Shown here piece by piece: positions 1 to 10,490 of a stretch of 64,000 nucleotides of DNA. Source of the DNA: Aedes albopictus (taxonomy: Eukaryota; Arthropoda; Insecta; Diptera; Culicidae); contig NC_085138.1 of assembly GCF_035046485.1 (NCBI RefSeq), forward strand, positions 360,967,238-361,031,237. The letters run 5' to 3'. Position 1 is the stretch's first letter, and each line of letters starts with the position of its first letter. Under the pieces are notes generated by a model. It was not told the DNA's origin. It saw only the letters and a program-made list of their open reading frames with translations, and made no database searches. The position numbers were made by a program, and so were the translations under genes.

Positions 1-771
1 ATTTTTGTGAGATTCTACCGACCCGGACGATTTCCTATCCCTTTCCTCGCTCATTCTGCTTAATCGTTCCTCAATGTAGCTGTCCACATGATCTATCAAC
101 TTTTTAAGCATTTCTTCAGACTTACCTACACTTTTCGCTTTACTAGTCTTTTTCTTTGGGCTAATCGCTTTCGCTTTCGCCTTCTTGCCAATCCTCTTCT
201 TTCTGCCTACTTTCTTTTTCCGTTTATCTTCGCGAGTACTTGAATAGTCTTCCTCCTGCCAATCTACATCACTGGGGTCGTCATTTTCTTGGATACTAAG
301 ACCCATCAGATTCCTACTGATTCTGTCGTCTACAGTTTGACCTGCATCACGACTTTCGTTCCGTGAGGAACTCAACAGCCTCAAAACCTCGTCTTCTAAC
401 CCTTTCACATCTACCATATCCTTCAGCCTATCCAATCGGTAGTACAGGTGAATCAACCTGGTTTGCACTGCCGACATATCGGTTTTCTTCGTCCTACTAT
501 TCTCAAGCTTATCGCGGATCTTGGTCAACTTCTCCTTTACCTGCATCAGCTCTTTCTTGCATCCTTCCTCAGAATCTATCATCTCAATTGAAAAATCACT
601 AATTTCGCGTTGCTCTTTCAGCTTGTGCCGCAATTTCCGTTTCTTCAGGTCACGCGATTCCCCGCTTGAGTATTCAACTCCGCGAATGACCAGTTCATAC
701 TCCAACTCGTCATCGAGCAGATGGTCAGTGTTCATCGAACGATATTGTAAAAGAAACGATTGGAAATCCAT
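1..771 (-). CDS. Gag-like ORF of an LTR retrotransposon, 5' part, runs off the left edge
   Basis: Reading leftward from an ATG at 771-769, the minus strand stays open for 257 codons to base 1 with no stop, so the C-terminal part lies outside the window. An in-frame stop lies just upstream of this ATG, which supports the start. The product begins MDFQSFLLQYRSMNTDHLL, then shows a charged, heptad-like stretch over roughly residues 40-135 that could form a coiled coil. A strongly basic patch follows at about residues 190-225, rich in KRKKK and KKAKAKA runs. Upstream on the same strand come a leader of about 480 bases, a primer binding site and a proposed LTR, which is the position expected for gag. 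I see no CCHC knuckle or protease in the visible part. The family (Ty3/gypsy is my guess) is inferred from context and not from a diagnostic motif. Confidence 0.6.
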   Translation of the reverse strand, partial: MDFQSFLLQYRSMNTDHLLDDELEYELVIRGVEYSSGESRDLKKRKLRHKLKEQREISDFSIEMIDSEEGCKKELMQVKEKLTKIRDKLENSRTKKTDMSAVQTRLIHLYYRLDRLKDMVDVKGLEDEVLRLLSSSRNESRDAGQTVDDRISRNLMGLSIQENDDPSDVDWQEEDYSSTREDKRKKKVGRKKRIGKKAKAKAISPKKKTSKAKSVGKSEEMLKKLIDHVDSYIEERLSRMSEERDRKSSGSVESHKN

Positions 772-1242
772 TTTAAAAAAGCAAATAAAATTCAAATTCA
801 GTTACACTAACACTAGGAAAAAGTTCAAAGTTCAAAAATAAAAACGCAATAAAATATTTACAGAAAAATTCACTAACAACTTAAACTAGAAAATCAAACG
901 AAAATAAATGTAGTAGATTTTGTGTTTTGTGTATTTTGATGCTCAATTCAGGACCTTTATCAATTCAGTTACTTATTCTAATCGTGTTATTTGTCGAAGT
1001 GCAATTTTTAGAAATTTTAACTAATTTTTCTTTGGCGCAAAAGCTTTAGCGCTCTTTTCCGGCTCACCAAACTGGCCACTGTCTTTCAATTTAAAAAAAG
1101 TTCCTAATATGCTTCGAGCGGTGTTGCAAAGTGCACGGATCCTACGCCAACCGACAGTTTGCGTACTCTCCTGCCGCCTGTTAAAAAATCTTTAGATTTT
1201 TAAATTCTACACGATCCTCCGATTACCTTTCGTGTGTTGTAG
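772..1242 (-). other. LTR retrotransposon leader between primer binding site and Gag start
   Basis: This is an untranslated stretch, AT-rich near the Gag start, lying between the primer binding site and the Gag ATG of the minus-strand element. No open frame or recognisable signal is visible. Its length is ordinary for an insect LTR-element leader. Confidence 0.5.
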
Positions 1243-1252
1243 TTGGGCGCCA
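1243..1252 (-). promoter_or_regulatory. Primer binding site, tRNA-Lys type
   Basis: On the minus strand the sequence reads TGGCGCCCAA(C). It starts with the TGG that pairs to a tRNA CCA end and matches the primer site that Drosophila gypsy-type elements use with tRNA-Lys. It sits two bases inside the proposed LTR end. The match to a Lys tRNA fades after about 11 bases, so primer identity is probable rather than certain. Confidence 0.6.
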
Positions 1253-1254
1253 AG

Positions 1255-2441
1255 TGTTACCCGGACAAAACTCGCGGTAATACTACAGCAGCAAGTGACC
1301 CTTAGAGCTGTGTCTCAAGGCCGGCTTACTACTGGGCAATCGGAGGGGCTTCGCGACCAGCGTGCAGAGTACTGTCACCTTTCTTGGGTTAGGGGAAAAC
1401 TATGCAAAATTTGAAAGGGAAACTATTGGTGTTTATTGAAAATCTATTGGCATGAATGGTGTGGGTGTAATTTATTAAAGAACTATTGTGGTTTATACGG
1501 TAGAGTGGGTAGTTTTATTATGGGTTTTGGGGACGTACCGGTACTGCTGCTGTTGGTGGAGCTCTGCGTAGACTCGATGCCGATGGACGAGCGCTCGCCG
1601 GTGCTGCTGCGGGCTGGACGGTCTGTCTGCCGGCGGATTGACGGCTTGGGTGGTGGAATGGTGGTTGAAAAATGGCTTGGTGGATCGGTGGTAGATCGGC
1701 TTGTCGGAATGCGATCTACGCGTCTCGCTGGCGTCTTCCCTCTTTGACGGACATCGACAGAGCCCAGGACAAGGCCGGAGAGACTCTGCCGAGAGGGGTC
1801 CTCCTTAACGGTTAGGGCACCTTAGGGCCCGAGGAACAGCTCTAATGCGGATAATGACTTCGCAACTGCAGAGCGTATTGTGGTCTTTTACGTGTTAGGC
1901 GTAGTGGCCAACAAGTGACCACTAGGCCGACCCGTGTGCTTGGCCAACTCTACGTTGGCGTTCAAAATGGTGGTGGTGTACCGTAAGGTACCACAAAAGG
2001 TCCTGTGAGGGCAATTGGGAGGTAGTTTTAAAAAACCGTACTACACACAACTAGTCACTAGCTTTATGGTAGATTTTAGTTAGTTTTAAGGCCACTGTAT
2101 TAGGGAAGCATACCTGAATTAACTTTTAGTGTTCTCCCAACTGGTTTTGCCACTCACTACAATAACTACTGGGACACTTTTTTAATTTTCTTCTAAATGA
2201 TCCGAAGCACACGAACGCCAGAATTACAGTGAGGGATGGCGGATTGGTTTTGCGCCTTAATCCTTACAATCCCTTCTATATGGAGACAATTATTGTTCCA
2301 CCACCCCTTTTGTATAGGATCTACGCCCGCCTTATCATGTTGTACCCACTATTATCCCAACATGTCGGCTCCTTATACCCACTCTGTACCGTTGTAATGT
2401 TTTACATCATTTGAAATTGAAAATAACTAACCCTACTAACA
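1255..2441 (-). repeat. Proposed 5' long terminal repeat of the minus-strand LTR retrotransposon
   Basis: The proposed LTR is bounded on the plus strand by TGTTAC at 1255 and CTAACA ending at 2441, a TGTTA...TAACA terminal inverted repeat. The inner end abuts the primer binding site after a 2-base spacer. The 1.19-kb length is on the long side but acceptable. The outer edge is less certain, because the motif CTACTAAC recurs several times between 2421 and 2502 and could give alternative ends. The partner LTR and both target duplications are outside the window or not identifiable. Confidence 0.45.
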
Positions 2442-2905
2442 AACATACAATTTTATTTCTATTTAATTTAATTAACCCTACTAACCCAACACCTACTAAC
2501 CTAAGAGACGTGACAGTATCCAAACAAAAATAGCACATATTAAAAATCTTCTAATTATGTAACACACGGTTACAACATATAATGTTTTTATTGTGTAGGG
2601 GTCGTCAAAATTAAAGCTAAAGCGTTTTATGAAGCCAAGCATGTTATTTGCCCTATGTATAATGGTATTGTAGTGGTCATTGAAATTAAGTTTAGAATCT
2701 AAGATTACTCCTAAATCCCTAACTCTACTACATTTTTCCACATACTGATCTCCTAAGGAAATTGATATGTTTGGTGTGTTTCGTTTTCTGCTGAATGATA
2801 TCAAATTACACTTTTTGATGTTTAATTGTAGTAGGTTTTTCGAACACCATGTGTGGAATATGCGAATTTCATTCTGAAATATGTTGATGCCTTCTTGATT
2901 CCTTA

Positions 2906-3161
2906 TCTATATATATAAAAATGTAGTGGCATACGTGGGACCGCGCATAACTTGCGAACGGAAGGTCCGATTTTGATCATCTAAGTTTTGTTCTGTTAGT
3001 TTTCACCCAAGGAAGGTTTATGAGGCAAAAAACATGGAAAAATTGGGAGTTTTTGAAAATCTATCTTCCATACATTTTGTGACCAAGGACTTGGTCTTGG
3101 ATAGAAACTTGAAACGTCAAAAAACGCAGTAGGCAAGACAAAGTTTGCCGGGTACAGCTAG
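2906..3161 (+). mobile_element. Non-autonomous Helitron fragment (256 bp) inserted in LINE ORF2
   Basis: The element starts TCTATATATATAAAAATG after an A and ends in CTAG before a T, the A/T insertion rule of Helitrons. A short hairpin, GGCAA...TTGCC, lies about 10 bases before the terminal CTAG, in the motif GCCGGGTACAGCTAG. Similar 5' TCTATA and 3' CAGCTAG ends are known in insect Helitrons. The sequence on either side is LINE ORF2 just after the YADD motif, so the insertion is later than the LINE. There is no Rep/helicase coding sequence. Confidence 0.8.
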
Positions 3162-3833
3162 TTTCCATATATAGTTTCATATCGTCGGCATAAATAAGCA
3201 CTTTTGTTTTCTTCAGGATGAAGGAAATGTCGTTAATGTAAAGAATAAATAAAAGAGGGCCCAGATGGGAACCTTGAGGCACTCCTGAAGTGACTTGAAT
3301 GGGATGTGATGTTTTTCCTTTGACTTTTATTATTTGTTGGCGGTTTGTAAGGTACCTACGATTCAAGCCATTTAAGAAGTCGGGGTTCTATACCCATTTT
3401 TTGCAATTTGAAGAGTAGCATCGGAATATCAATGCGGTCGAATGCCTTGCTAAAGTCAGTGTAAAGAGCTTCTACGTGATTGCCATTATCCATTGCAGTC
3501 AATGAAAAGTTAATGAATTCCAATAAATTTGTAGCGGTTGAGCGCCCTTTATAGAATCCATTTTGCATGTGCGTTATTCTATTCTTAATTTGAGCAAATA
3601 CATTTTTATTGATTATTGCTTCGAATAATTTAGGAATGCACGAGATAATAGCAATTCCACGGTAATTACGTATGTCAGATTTTTTGCCAGATTTGAAAAT
3701 ATAGGTACCAAAAAAGAGCTTTTCCATGATTTGGGGAAGATACCTGTTTCGAGAGATTTTTTTAAATAGCCAAAATAGTGGCGTGGTGAGCTCCATAGCT
3801 AGATTCTTCAAAAATACTGGAGGAAGACCGTCG

Positions 3834-4177
3834 CACGCTATGTCTAAACCAGCAGATTATAAAAATTGAATGTACATCGGGTTTCTTTCCATAAAACATC
3901 AGTATTCAAGCTATATTTTCATTTGCAGAAGGTTTCAAAATATTCTATCGGGGAAATTTTGATTTTTCCATCTTTTTGACCGTTTTTCATACAAATTTGC
4001 TTGAAATCCCCATTTTCGGTCAATTTCTCTCCCATACAAAATGTATGGAAAAATTTTCACCGATAGAATATTTTGAAACCTTCTGCAAATGAAAATATAG
4101 CTTGAATACTGATGTTTTATAAAAAGAAACCCGATGTACATTCAATTTTTATAATCTGCTTGTTCAGACATAGCGTG
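3834..4177. mobile_element. 344-bp Transib-like MITE inserted in LINE ORF2
   Basis: The element has long imperfect terminal inverted repeats of well over 100 bp per side. It begins CACGCTATGTCT and ends with the matching complement, and is flanked by the 5-bp direct repeat CGTCG at 3829-3833 and 4178-4182. Removing the element and one repeat joins the LINE sequence seamlessly at the conserved GPDGLP motif, so the boundaries are certain. A CAC terminus plus a 5-bp CGNCG target duplication is the signature of Transib elements. No coding capacity is present, and the family assignment is an inference from ends and target only. Confidence 0.8.
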
Positions 4178-5717
4178 CGTCGGGTCCAGCACCTTTAGAA
4201 GCATCTAAATTATAAGTGCGTTCAAGATTTCGTGTACCGTCACTTCATTGTGAGTTATATCCACAGGAAATTCAGGGATATATTCAAAAAAGTCTCGGTC
4301 ACGGTCATGATCTGAAAAGGTGGTGTAAATTTCTTGGAAAAATGATGCAAATAGGTTGCATATTTCGTCTGGATTGTTGCCTACGTGTTCATCAAGATTC
4401 ATAGAAGATGGAAAATTGTCAGATTTAAGATTAGTTTTTACGTAATTGAAGAAATTCTTAGGGCAAGACTTTATTTCATTTTCAGTTTTGGCATTGTACT
4501 CTTCAAATGCGATGTCAATGGCAAAATTTAGTTGATTAGCAATGTCTAAATATTTTTCCAAATTTTCATCGCAATTATTTTTTTTGTAAATTTTATGCGC
4601 TTTCTGTTTGCGATTTTTCAATTTTTTTATTTGTTTATTATACCAGACGGGATATTTAAAATTGACATTACGTCTTTATTTTTCTTTTTAGGGACTTCGT
4701 CATGAATAATTTTGAAAATAATGTTGTAAAAAAGATTTACAGCATTTTCGACATTTCCTTCATTCCGTAGTGTTGATTGCCAGTTTATATTGTCTAGTCT
4801 ACGCTTTATATTGACATAGTTAGCTTTTTGATATTCAAAGACTTCTTCGTACTCAAAGTCGTTGGGATTTTGGTGTCCATGAATAAATATTGATAATTCG
4901 ATTGCTGTGTGAAAAGCTTCATTTTTCCACAAGGGATTCAATGATTCGCTCACGCAAAAGTCTTCGTAAATATTAGTGAACAAGAAATCCAAATAACAAT
5001 TTTGTTGGTTTTTGACATGATTTATTTGATTGAGGCCTAAATTAGCAGTTTTGTCAAAAATAAACTGTAGTGTTTCATTGTCTCCAACGACTGGGAGTAA
5101 GATACATTCATTTTCAGAGTCCTGAATGAAGTCTGCTTGGCGTTGGTTAAAGTCACCATAGATGTGAACTTTAACCTCGGGAGGAAATTGCGATAAAATT
5201 TGTTCAGCTGATTGAAAAAAAATATCGTAAGTAGTTTTATGAGCGTGATCTGGGGGAAAGTATACGGAGGCAAACACGTGAGTTTCGCCAGAAATGCAAG
5301 ATTTCACCCAAACATGCTCAAAGTCTTTGCATTTAGGTGCTGAAATAATTTCTGAATTGAAATTATTCGAAATTGCAATTAATACTCCTCCACCAGACTA
5401 CTTTTGGGACTCCAGAAAATTTCTGTCTTCTCTGAAAACGTTAAATGCACTTCCAAAAACTTCTTCACTTCGTACGCTTTCATCCCAGCTAGTTTCAGTT
5501 GCTAGAATAGCCGAAAAGGAAGAGCTTAAAATGTTTTTATAAATTTCCTTCATTTTGGCTGGGCTTTTCATACGATTGAAATTTTGACAATAGATCAGAA
5601 TTTCAGTCGCACTCTGTTGTGAAGACGGAGAAGTATTTGGAAGATTAGTCATACTTACAATACTATTCTGCTTAGAAATATTTTCGTCGTCAATTGCAGC
5701 TACTTCATCGAAGTCTG

Positions 5718-7304
5718 TCAGCGGCGTTGAAAATTTAGTGGTTGAGAAAATTTATGAGCCGCGTCCCTTGCGTTTTGAAGACGTTGAATGCGTTCACTAG
5801 AAAGGAACGCTCGATGAGACTGCAGGTCTGCCATGGCGTCGTCCCGTGGGATGCCGAGCTCTTCATGAACGCTCAGGAAAACCTCGCGCAGGTGAAAAAT
5901 GTCCGCTGGTAAGCCTTCGGCCGCTAGCATTACAGCAGCACTGGTTTTGGTGATTCCGCGAATACATACTGAAGGTGGTTGGTCGTGTAAATATGATAGA
6001 TATGTGCGCACAAGATCCATAATTTTGGGATCCCGGAGTCGTGCTTTCAAGAAGCGCTGGTCACCGGCTGCAGATTGTTCAGTAAGTCGAACTATTGGCG
6101 GACGCATTGGGTCCAATTGTTGCTGTTGTTGTTGTTGTTGTGGTGGTCGCGTCGCAGCTAGAGCTTGTTGCCATTGCTGTTGCTGTTCGTGCAGTGATGA
6201 TGATGCACTTTGGTGTATTTCTGTTGGCGCGGTGTCGGTAGGCTGCCTAAGCGTTTCAGCTCGGTACGGATTAATGGTTTCTCCCTTCTTGAAATCGATG
6301 AATTTGGGAACGGAGAGGGCTGCGATGGGGTGGTCTGTGTTGGAGGGTGGCTTAGAAAATTGAACCTTGGCATTGGCTAGAAGCTGTTTGTCAGATCCAA
6401 TACGTTTGCTGTTGCATTCATTGTGAAGTGTTCTGCGTCGCTTACGCCTTCGTCTCGCATTTTCTTCATTATTTTCCTGGTGGCGGCGAGAGCGCATTTT
6501 AGCGTCGTACTCTGACCAATCGCGTTTCCATATTCGTTTGCTGCCAAGCATACGCCAGCTGGGAACTGGTTCGCAGTTAAGCAGTTCAGTTTCTAAGTTG
6601 TTCATAGCAATCGGATCTGAGCTGCATGGTTTTGGCGCAGACAGTGCCTTCGCCATTTCTTCCATTTGCGCCTTTACGGTGAATGCTAGAGTGGAATTCG
6701 CATCCACTAGGTCGTCCCTTAACTCATTAATTAGTTTAGGCAGCGAACAGTCAATTGATTCTGCTATTGATGCTGCTGCTGTTGTTGCGGTTGTTGTTGT
6801 TGTTGTTGTTATTATTGTTTCTACTGCTGCTGTTGCTGCCAGTTTAGCGGCCTTTTCTATCGCCATACTGCTGTCTGCGGATGATGTGTCGAAGAACGCA
6901 CCCATTGTAGTTTTTAAGTCGGTGGCACACTTTTTGTTGCTGCTGCTGACGCTGGAAATATTTTGTTTTATTTCCTTGAACATAGTTTCAATTTGCTCGA
7001 GTATATTGTCATGCGTGGAGCTGAGACTTTTGATGTTGGCCTGCAGTTGATGATTAGCAGCCAACGTGTGTCCTATATTTTCTGTCATGCCCCGGAGGGA
7101 GACAGAGAGATGTTTTAAGTCAAGTTCCGTGAGGAACTGCTCCTGGCAGTCATGACATAGAGGCAGCATAAATGTGCTAAGTACCTCTTCATGGTTCCGT
7201 TGGACACCAATGCAAGCAGCATGATATGCCCGCTTGCAGGTACCGTGGCAACGCCACAGAAAGCGATTGTCATTTTGCGTACAATTCACAATTCCACACT
7301 TCAT
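5718..7304 (-). CDS. LINE ORF1 protein with N-terminal PHD-type zinc finger, intact frame
   Basis: This 528-residue ORF1 starts at an ATG at 7304 and is uninterrupted. Residues 3-53 show the C4HC3 spacing of a PHD finger: Cys3, Cys8, Cys19, Cys23, His28, Cys31, Cys50 and Cys53. A coiled-coil-like region follows at about 60-160, then a Thr/Ala-rich low-complexity stretch near 165-185. A basic patch with RRRRKRRR-type composition lies near 285-295, and a poly-Gln tract near 390-410. The C-terminal 120 residues look globular and contain VRTYLSYLHDQPPSVCIRG. In related CR1/T1/Q elements ORF1 is an RNA-binding or chaperone protein of the retrotransposition particle; that role here is inferred. The ORF2 start follows 66 bases downstream. 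It is notable that this frame is open while ORF2 is heavily damaged. Confidence 0.85.
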   Translation of the reverse strand: MKCGIVNCTQNDNRFLWRCHGTCKRAYHAACIGVQRNHEEVLSTFMLPLCHDCQEQFLTELDLKHLSVSLRGMTENIGHTLAANHQLQANIKSLSSTHDNILEQIETMFKEIKQNISSVSSSNKKCATDLKTTMGAFFDTSSADSSMAIEKAAKLAATAAVETIITTTTTTTATTAAASIAESIDCSLPKLINELRDDLVDANSTLAFTVKAQMEEMAKALSAPKPCSSDPIAMNNLETELLNCEPVPSWRMLGSKRIWKRDWSEYDAKMRSRRHQENNEENARRRRKRRRTLHNECNSKRIGSDKQLLANAKVQFSKPPSNTDHPIAALSVPKFIDFKKGETINPYRAETLRQPTDTAPTEIHQSASSSLHEQQQQWQQALAATRPPQQQQQQQQLDPMRPPIVRLTEQSAAGDQRFLKARLRDPKIMDLVRTYLSYLHDQPPSVCIRGITKTSAAVMLAAEGLPADIFHLREVFLSVHEELGIPRDDAMADLQSHRAFLSSERIQRLQNARDAAHKFSQPLNFQRR

Positions 7305-7525
7305 GGCACACGCGGTGGGTTAAATAAAAAAGTCACACACGGCGGCGACGTCGATGGGTAAGACAATTCGCGTGAGGCGAAAAGTAGAGAGGAAAAAAAA
7401 ACACTAACACAGGTTCGCGCGTGAACGGACCCGGGGTCAAAAAATTAAATAAAAAGTTATGTTTTAAAAATATTTACAAGCGCGCTGTTACGCACGTCCG
7501 AGCTCAAAGGTGGTTCGACTAAGAC
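7305..7525 (-). other. 5' UTR and promoter region of the LINE
   Basis: This is GC-rich sequence just upstream of ORF1, followed at about 7440-7480 by an AT-rich stretch, before satellite array I begins. The LINE 5' end is somewhere here, but I cannot place it exactly because no target duplication is recognisable. Confidence 0.4.
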
Positions 7526-10490
7526 GTTCAGAATCCTACTCAGGATGCGTTCAGAATCCTACTCAGGATTCGTTCAGAATCCTACTCAGGATTCTTTCAG
7601 AATCCTACTCAGGATTCTTTCAGAATCCTACTCAGGATTCTTTCAGAATCCTACTCAGGATTTTTCCAGAATCCTACTCAGGATTCTTCCAGAATCCTAC
7701 TCAGGATTCATCCAGAATCCTACTCAGGATTCTTTCAGAATCCTACTCAGGATTCTTTCAGAATCCTACTCAGGATTCTTCCAGAATCCTACTCAGGATT
7801 CTTCCAGAATCCTACTCAGGATTCTTCCAGAATCCTACTCAGGATTCTTTCAGAATCCTACTCAGGATTCTGTTTGAATCCTACTCAGGATTCTGTTTGA
7901 ATCCTATACAGGATTCGTTCAGAATCCTACTCAGGATTCTTTTAGAATCCTACTCACGATTCTTTTAGAATCCTACTCAGGATTCTTTTAGAATCCTACT
8001 CAGGATTCTTTTAGAATCCTACTCAGGATTCTTTTAGAATCCTACTCAGGATTCTTTTAGAATCCTACTCAGGATTCTTTTAGAATCCTACTCAGGATTC
8101 TTTTAGAATCCTACTCAGGATTCTTTTAGAATCCTACTCAGGATTCTTTTAGAATCCTACTCAGGATTCTTTTAGAATCCTACTCAGGATTCTTTTAGAA
8201 TCCTACTCAGGATTCTTTTAGAATCCTACTCAGGATTCTTTTAGAATCCTACTCAGGATTCTTTTAGAATCCTACTCAGGATTCTTTTAGAATCCTACTC
8301 AGGATTCTTTTAGAATCCTACTCAGGATTCTTTTAGAATCCTACTCAGGATTCTTTTAGAATCCTACCCAGGATTCTTTTAGAATCCTACTCAGGATTCT
8401 TTTAGAATCCTACTCAGGATTCTTTTAGAATCCTACTCAGGATTCTTTTAGAATCCTACTCAGGATTCTTTTAGAATCCTACTCAGGATTCGTTCAGAAT
8501 CCTACTCAGGATTCGTTCAGAATCCTACTCAGGATTCTTTTAGAATCCTACTCAGAATTATTTTAGAATTCTACTAAGGATTATCTTAGAATCCTACTAA
8601 GGATTTGATCAGAATCCTACTCAGGATTCGTTCAGAATCCTACTCAGGATTCGTTCAGAATCCTACTCAGGATTCGTTCAGAATCCTACTCAGGATTCGT
8701 TCAGAATCCTACTCAGGATTCGTTCAGAATCCTACTCAGGATTCGTTCAGAATCCTACTCAGGATTCGTTCAGAATCCTACTCAGGATTCGTTCAGAATC
8801 CTACTCAGGATTCGTTCAGAATCCTACTCAGGATAAGTTCAGAATCCTACTCAGGATTCGTTCAGAATCCTACTCAGGATTCGTTCAGAATCCTACTCAG
8901 GATTCGTTCAGAATCCTACTCAGGATTCGTTCAGAATCCTACTCAGGATTCGTTCAGAATCCTACTCAGGATTCGTTCAGAATCCTACTCAGGATTCGTT
9001 CAGAATCCTACTCAGGATGCGTTCAGAATCCTACTCAGGATTCGTTCAGAATCCTACTCAGGATTCGTTCAGAATCCTACTCAGGATTCGTTCAGAATCC
9101 TACTCAGGATTCGTTCAGAATCCTACTCAGGATTCGTTCAGAATCCTACTCAGGATTCGTTCAGAATCCTACTCAGGATTCGTTCAGAATCCTACTCAGG
9201 ATTCTTTCAGAATCCTACTCAGGATTCTTTCAGAATCCTACTCAGGATTCTTTCAGAATCCTACTCAGGATTCTTTCAGAATCCTACTCAGGATTCTTCC
9301 AGAATCCTACTCAGGATTCATCCAGAATCCTACTCAGGATTCTTTCAGAATCCTACTCAGGATTCTTCCAGAATCCTACTCAGGATTCTTCCAGAATCCT
9401 ACTCAGGATTCTGTTTGAATCCTACTCAGGATTCGTTCAGAATCCTACTCAGGATTCGTTCAGAATCCTACTCAGGATTCTTTTAGAATCCTACTCAGGA
9501 TTCTTTTAGAATCCTACTCAGGATTCTTTTAGAATCCTACTCAGGATTCTTTTAGAATCCTACTCAGGATTCTTTTAGAATCCTACTCAGGATTCTTTTA
9601 GAATCCTACTCAGGATTCTTTTAGAATCCTACTCAGGATTCTTTTAGAATCCTACTCAGGATTCTTTTAGAATCCTACTCAGGATTCTTTTAGAATCCTA
9701 CTCAGGATTCTTTTAGAATCCTACTCAGGATTCTTTTAGAATCCTACTCAGGATTCTTTTAGAATCCTACTCAGGATTCTTTTAGAATCCTACTCAGGAT
9801 TCTTTTAGAATCCTACTCAGGATTCTTTTAGAATCCTACTCAGGATTCTTTTAGAATCCTACTCAGGATTCTTTTAGAATCCTACTCAGGATTCTTTTAG
9901 AATCCTACTCAGGATTCTTTTAGAATCCTACTCAGGATTCTTTTAGATTCCTACTCAGGATTCTTTTAGAATCCTACTCAGGATTCTTTTAGAATCCTAC
10001 TCGGGATTCTTTTAGAATTCTACTAAGGATTATCTTAGAATCCTACTAAGGATTTGATCAGAATCCTACTCAGGATTCGTTCAGAATCCTACTCAGGATT
10101 CGTTCAGAATCCTACTCAGGATTCGTTCAGAATCCTACTCAGGATTCGTTCAGAATCCTACTCAGGATTCGTTCAGAATCCTACTCAGGATTCGTTCAGA
10201 ATCCTACTCAGGATTCGTTCAGAATCCTACTCAGGATTCGTTCAGAATCCTACTCAGGATTCGTTCAGAATCCTACTCAGGATTCGTTCAGAATCCTACT
10301 CAGGATTCGTTCAGAATCCTACTCAGGATTCGTTCAGAATCCTACTCAGGATTCGTTCAGAATCCTACTCAGGATTCGTTCAGAATCCTACTCAGGATTC
10401 CGTTAGAATCCTACTCAGGATTAAGTCTGCTCAGAATGTGGTAAGATTCCCACTGAATATGCGGGCAGTATCCTACTCGGGATTCCCACT
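7526..10490 (+). repeat. Satellite array I: 23-bp palindromic unit, about 128 copies
   Basis: The unit is GAATCCT, spacer ACTC, AGGATTC, and a 5-nt linker. The linker is mostly GTTCA or TTTTA, with TTTCA and TTCCA variants. Linker types form blocks, for example TTTTA at about 7930-8490 and 9480-10010, and GTTCA at about 8600-9190 and 10050-10400. Where the linker lacks TAG the unit has no stop in any plus-strand frame, and 23 is not a multiple of 3. This produces spurious open frames with a 23-residue period; none is a gene. The last few units decay at 10400-10490. Confidence 0.95.

Larger units (their letters stand above)
2496..5652 (-). pseudogene. LINE ORF2 (AP-endonuclease and reverse transcriptase), multiply disrupted
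   Basis: ORF2 starts at an ATG at 5652. Its endonuclease part shows ATETSWDESV near residues 50-60 and the GDFN motif near the middle of the 4627-5307 segment, followed by the CR1-like LDFLFTN stretch. The RT part includes GRSTATNLLEF, YTDFSKAFDRI (motif A), SGVPQGSHLGPLLF (motif B) and YADDMKLY (motif C). The lesions I see are a TAG at 5398-5400, a frameshift near 4655-4670 and another near 4205-4215. There is also the Transib-like MITE at 3834-4177, a 4-base insertion near 3353-3356, the Helitron at 2906-3161, and loss of the C-terminus near 2496. The tail segment with ISFSRKRN and RDLGVILD is the normal post-RT region. The protein would nick target DNA and copy the LINE RNA, but this copy cannot make it. 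Confidence 0.85.
2442..7510 (-). mobile_element. CR1-clade non-LTR retrotransposon, interrupted copy
   Basis: This is a minus-strand LINE with a short 5' UTR (about 7305-7510), ORF1 with a PHD-type finger, and an ORF2 with AP-endonuclease and reverse-transcriptase motifs. The RT motifs SGVPQGSHLGPLLF and YADDMKLY are typical of the CR1/T1/Q group in mosquitoes. The copy is dead. ORF2 carries a nonsense codon, at least three frameshifts, a 344-bp MITE and a 256-bp Helitron, and its 3' end is cut off at about 2442 where the LTR element begins. The 5' edge is taken where satellite array I starts and is approximate. Confidence 0.85.

Noticed and set aside
5899..7050. Plus-strand frames of 154 and 170 codons
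   Set aside because: They are antisense shadows of the LINE ORF1; Cys- and Val-runs reflect the poly-Gln and Thr codon runs on the other strand.
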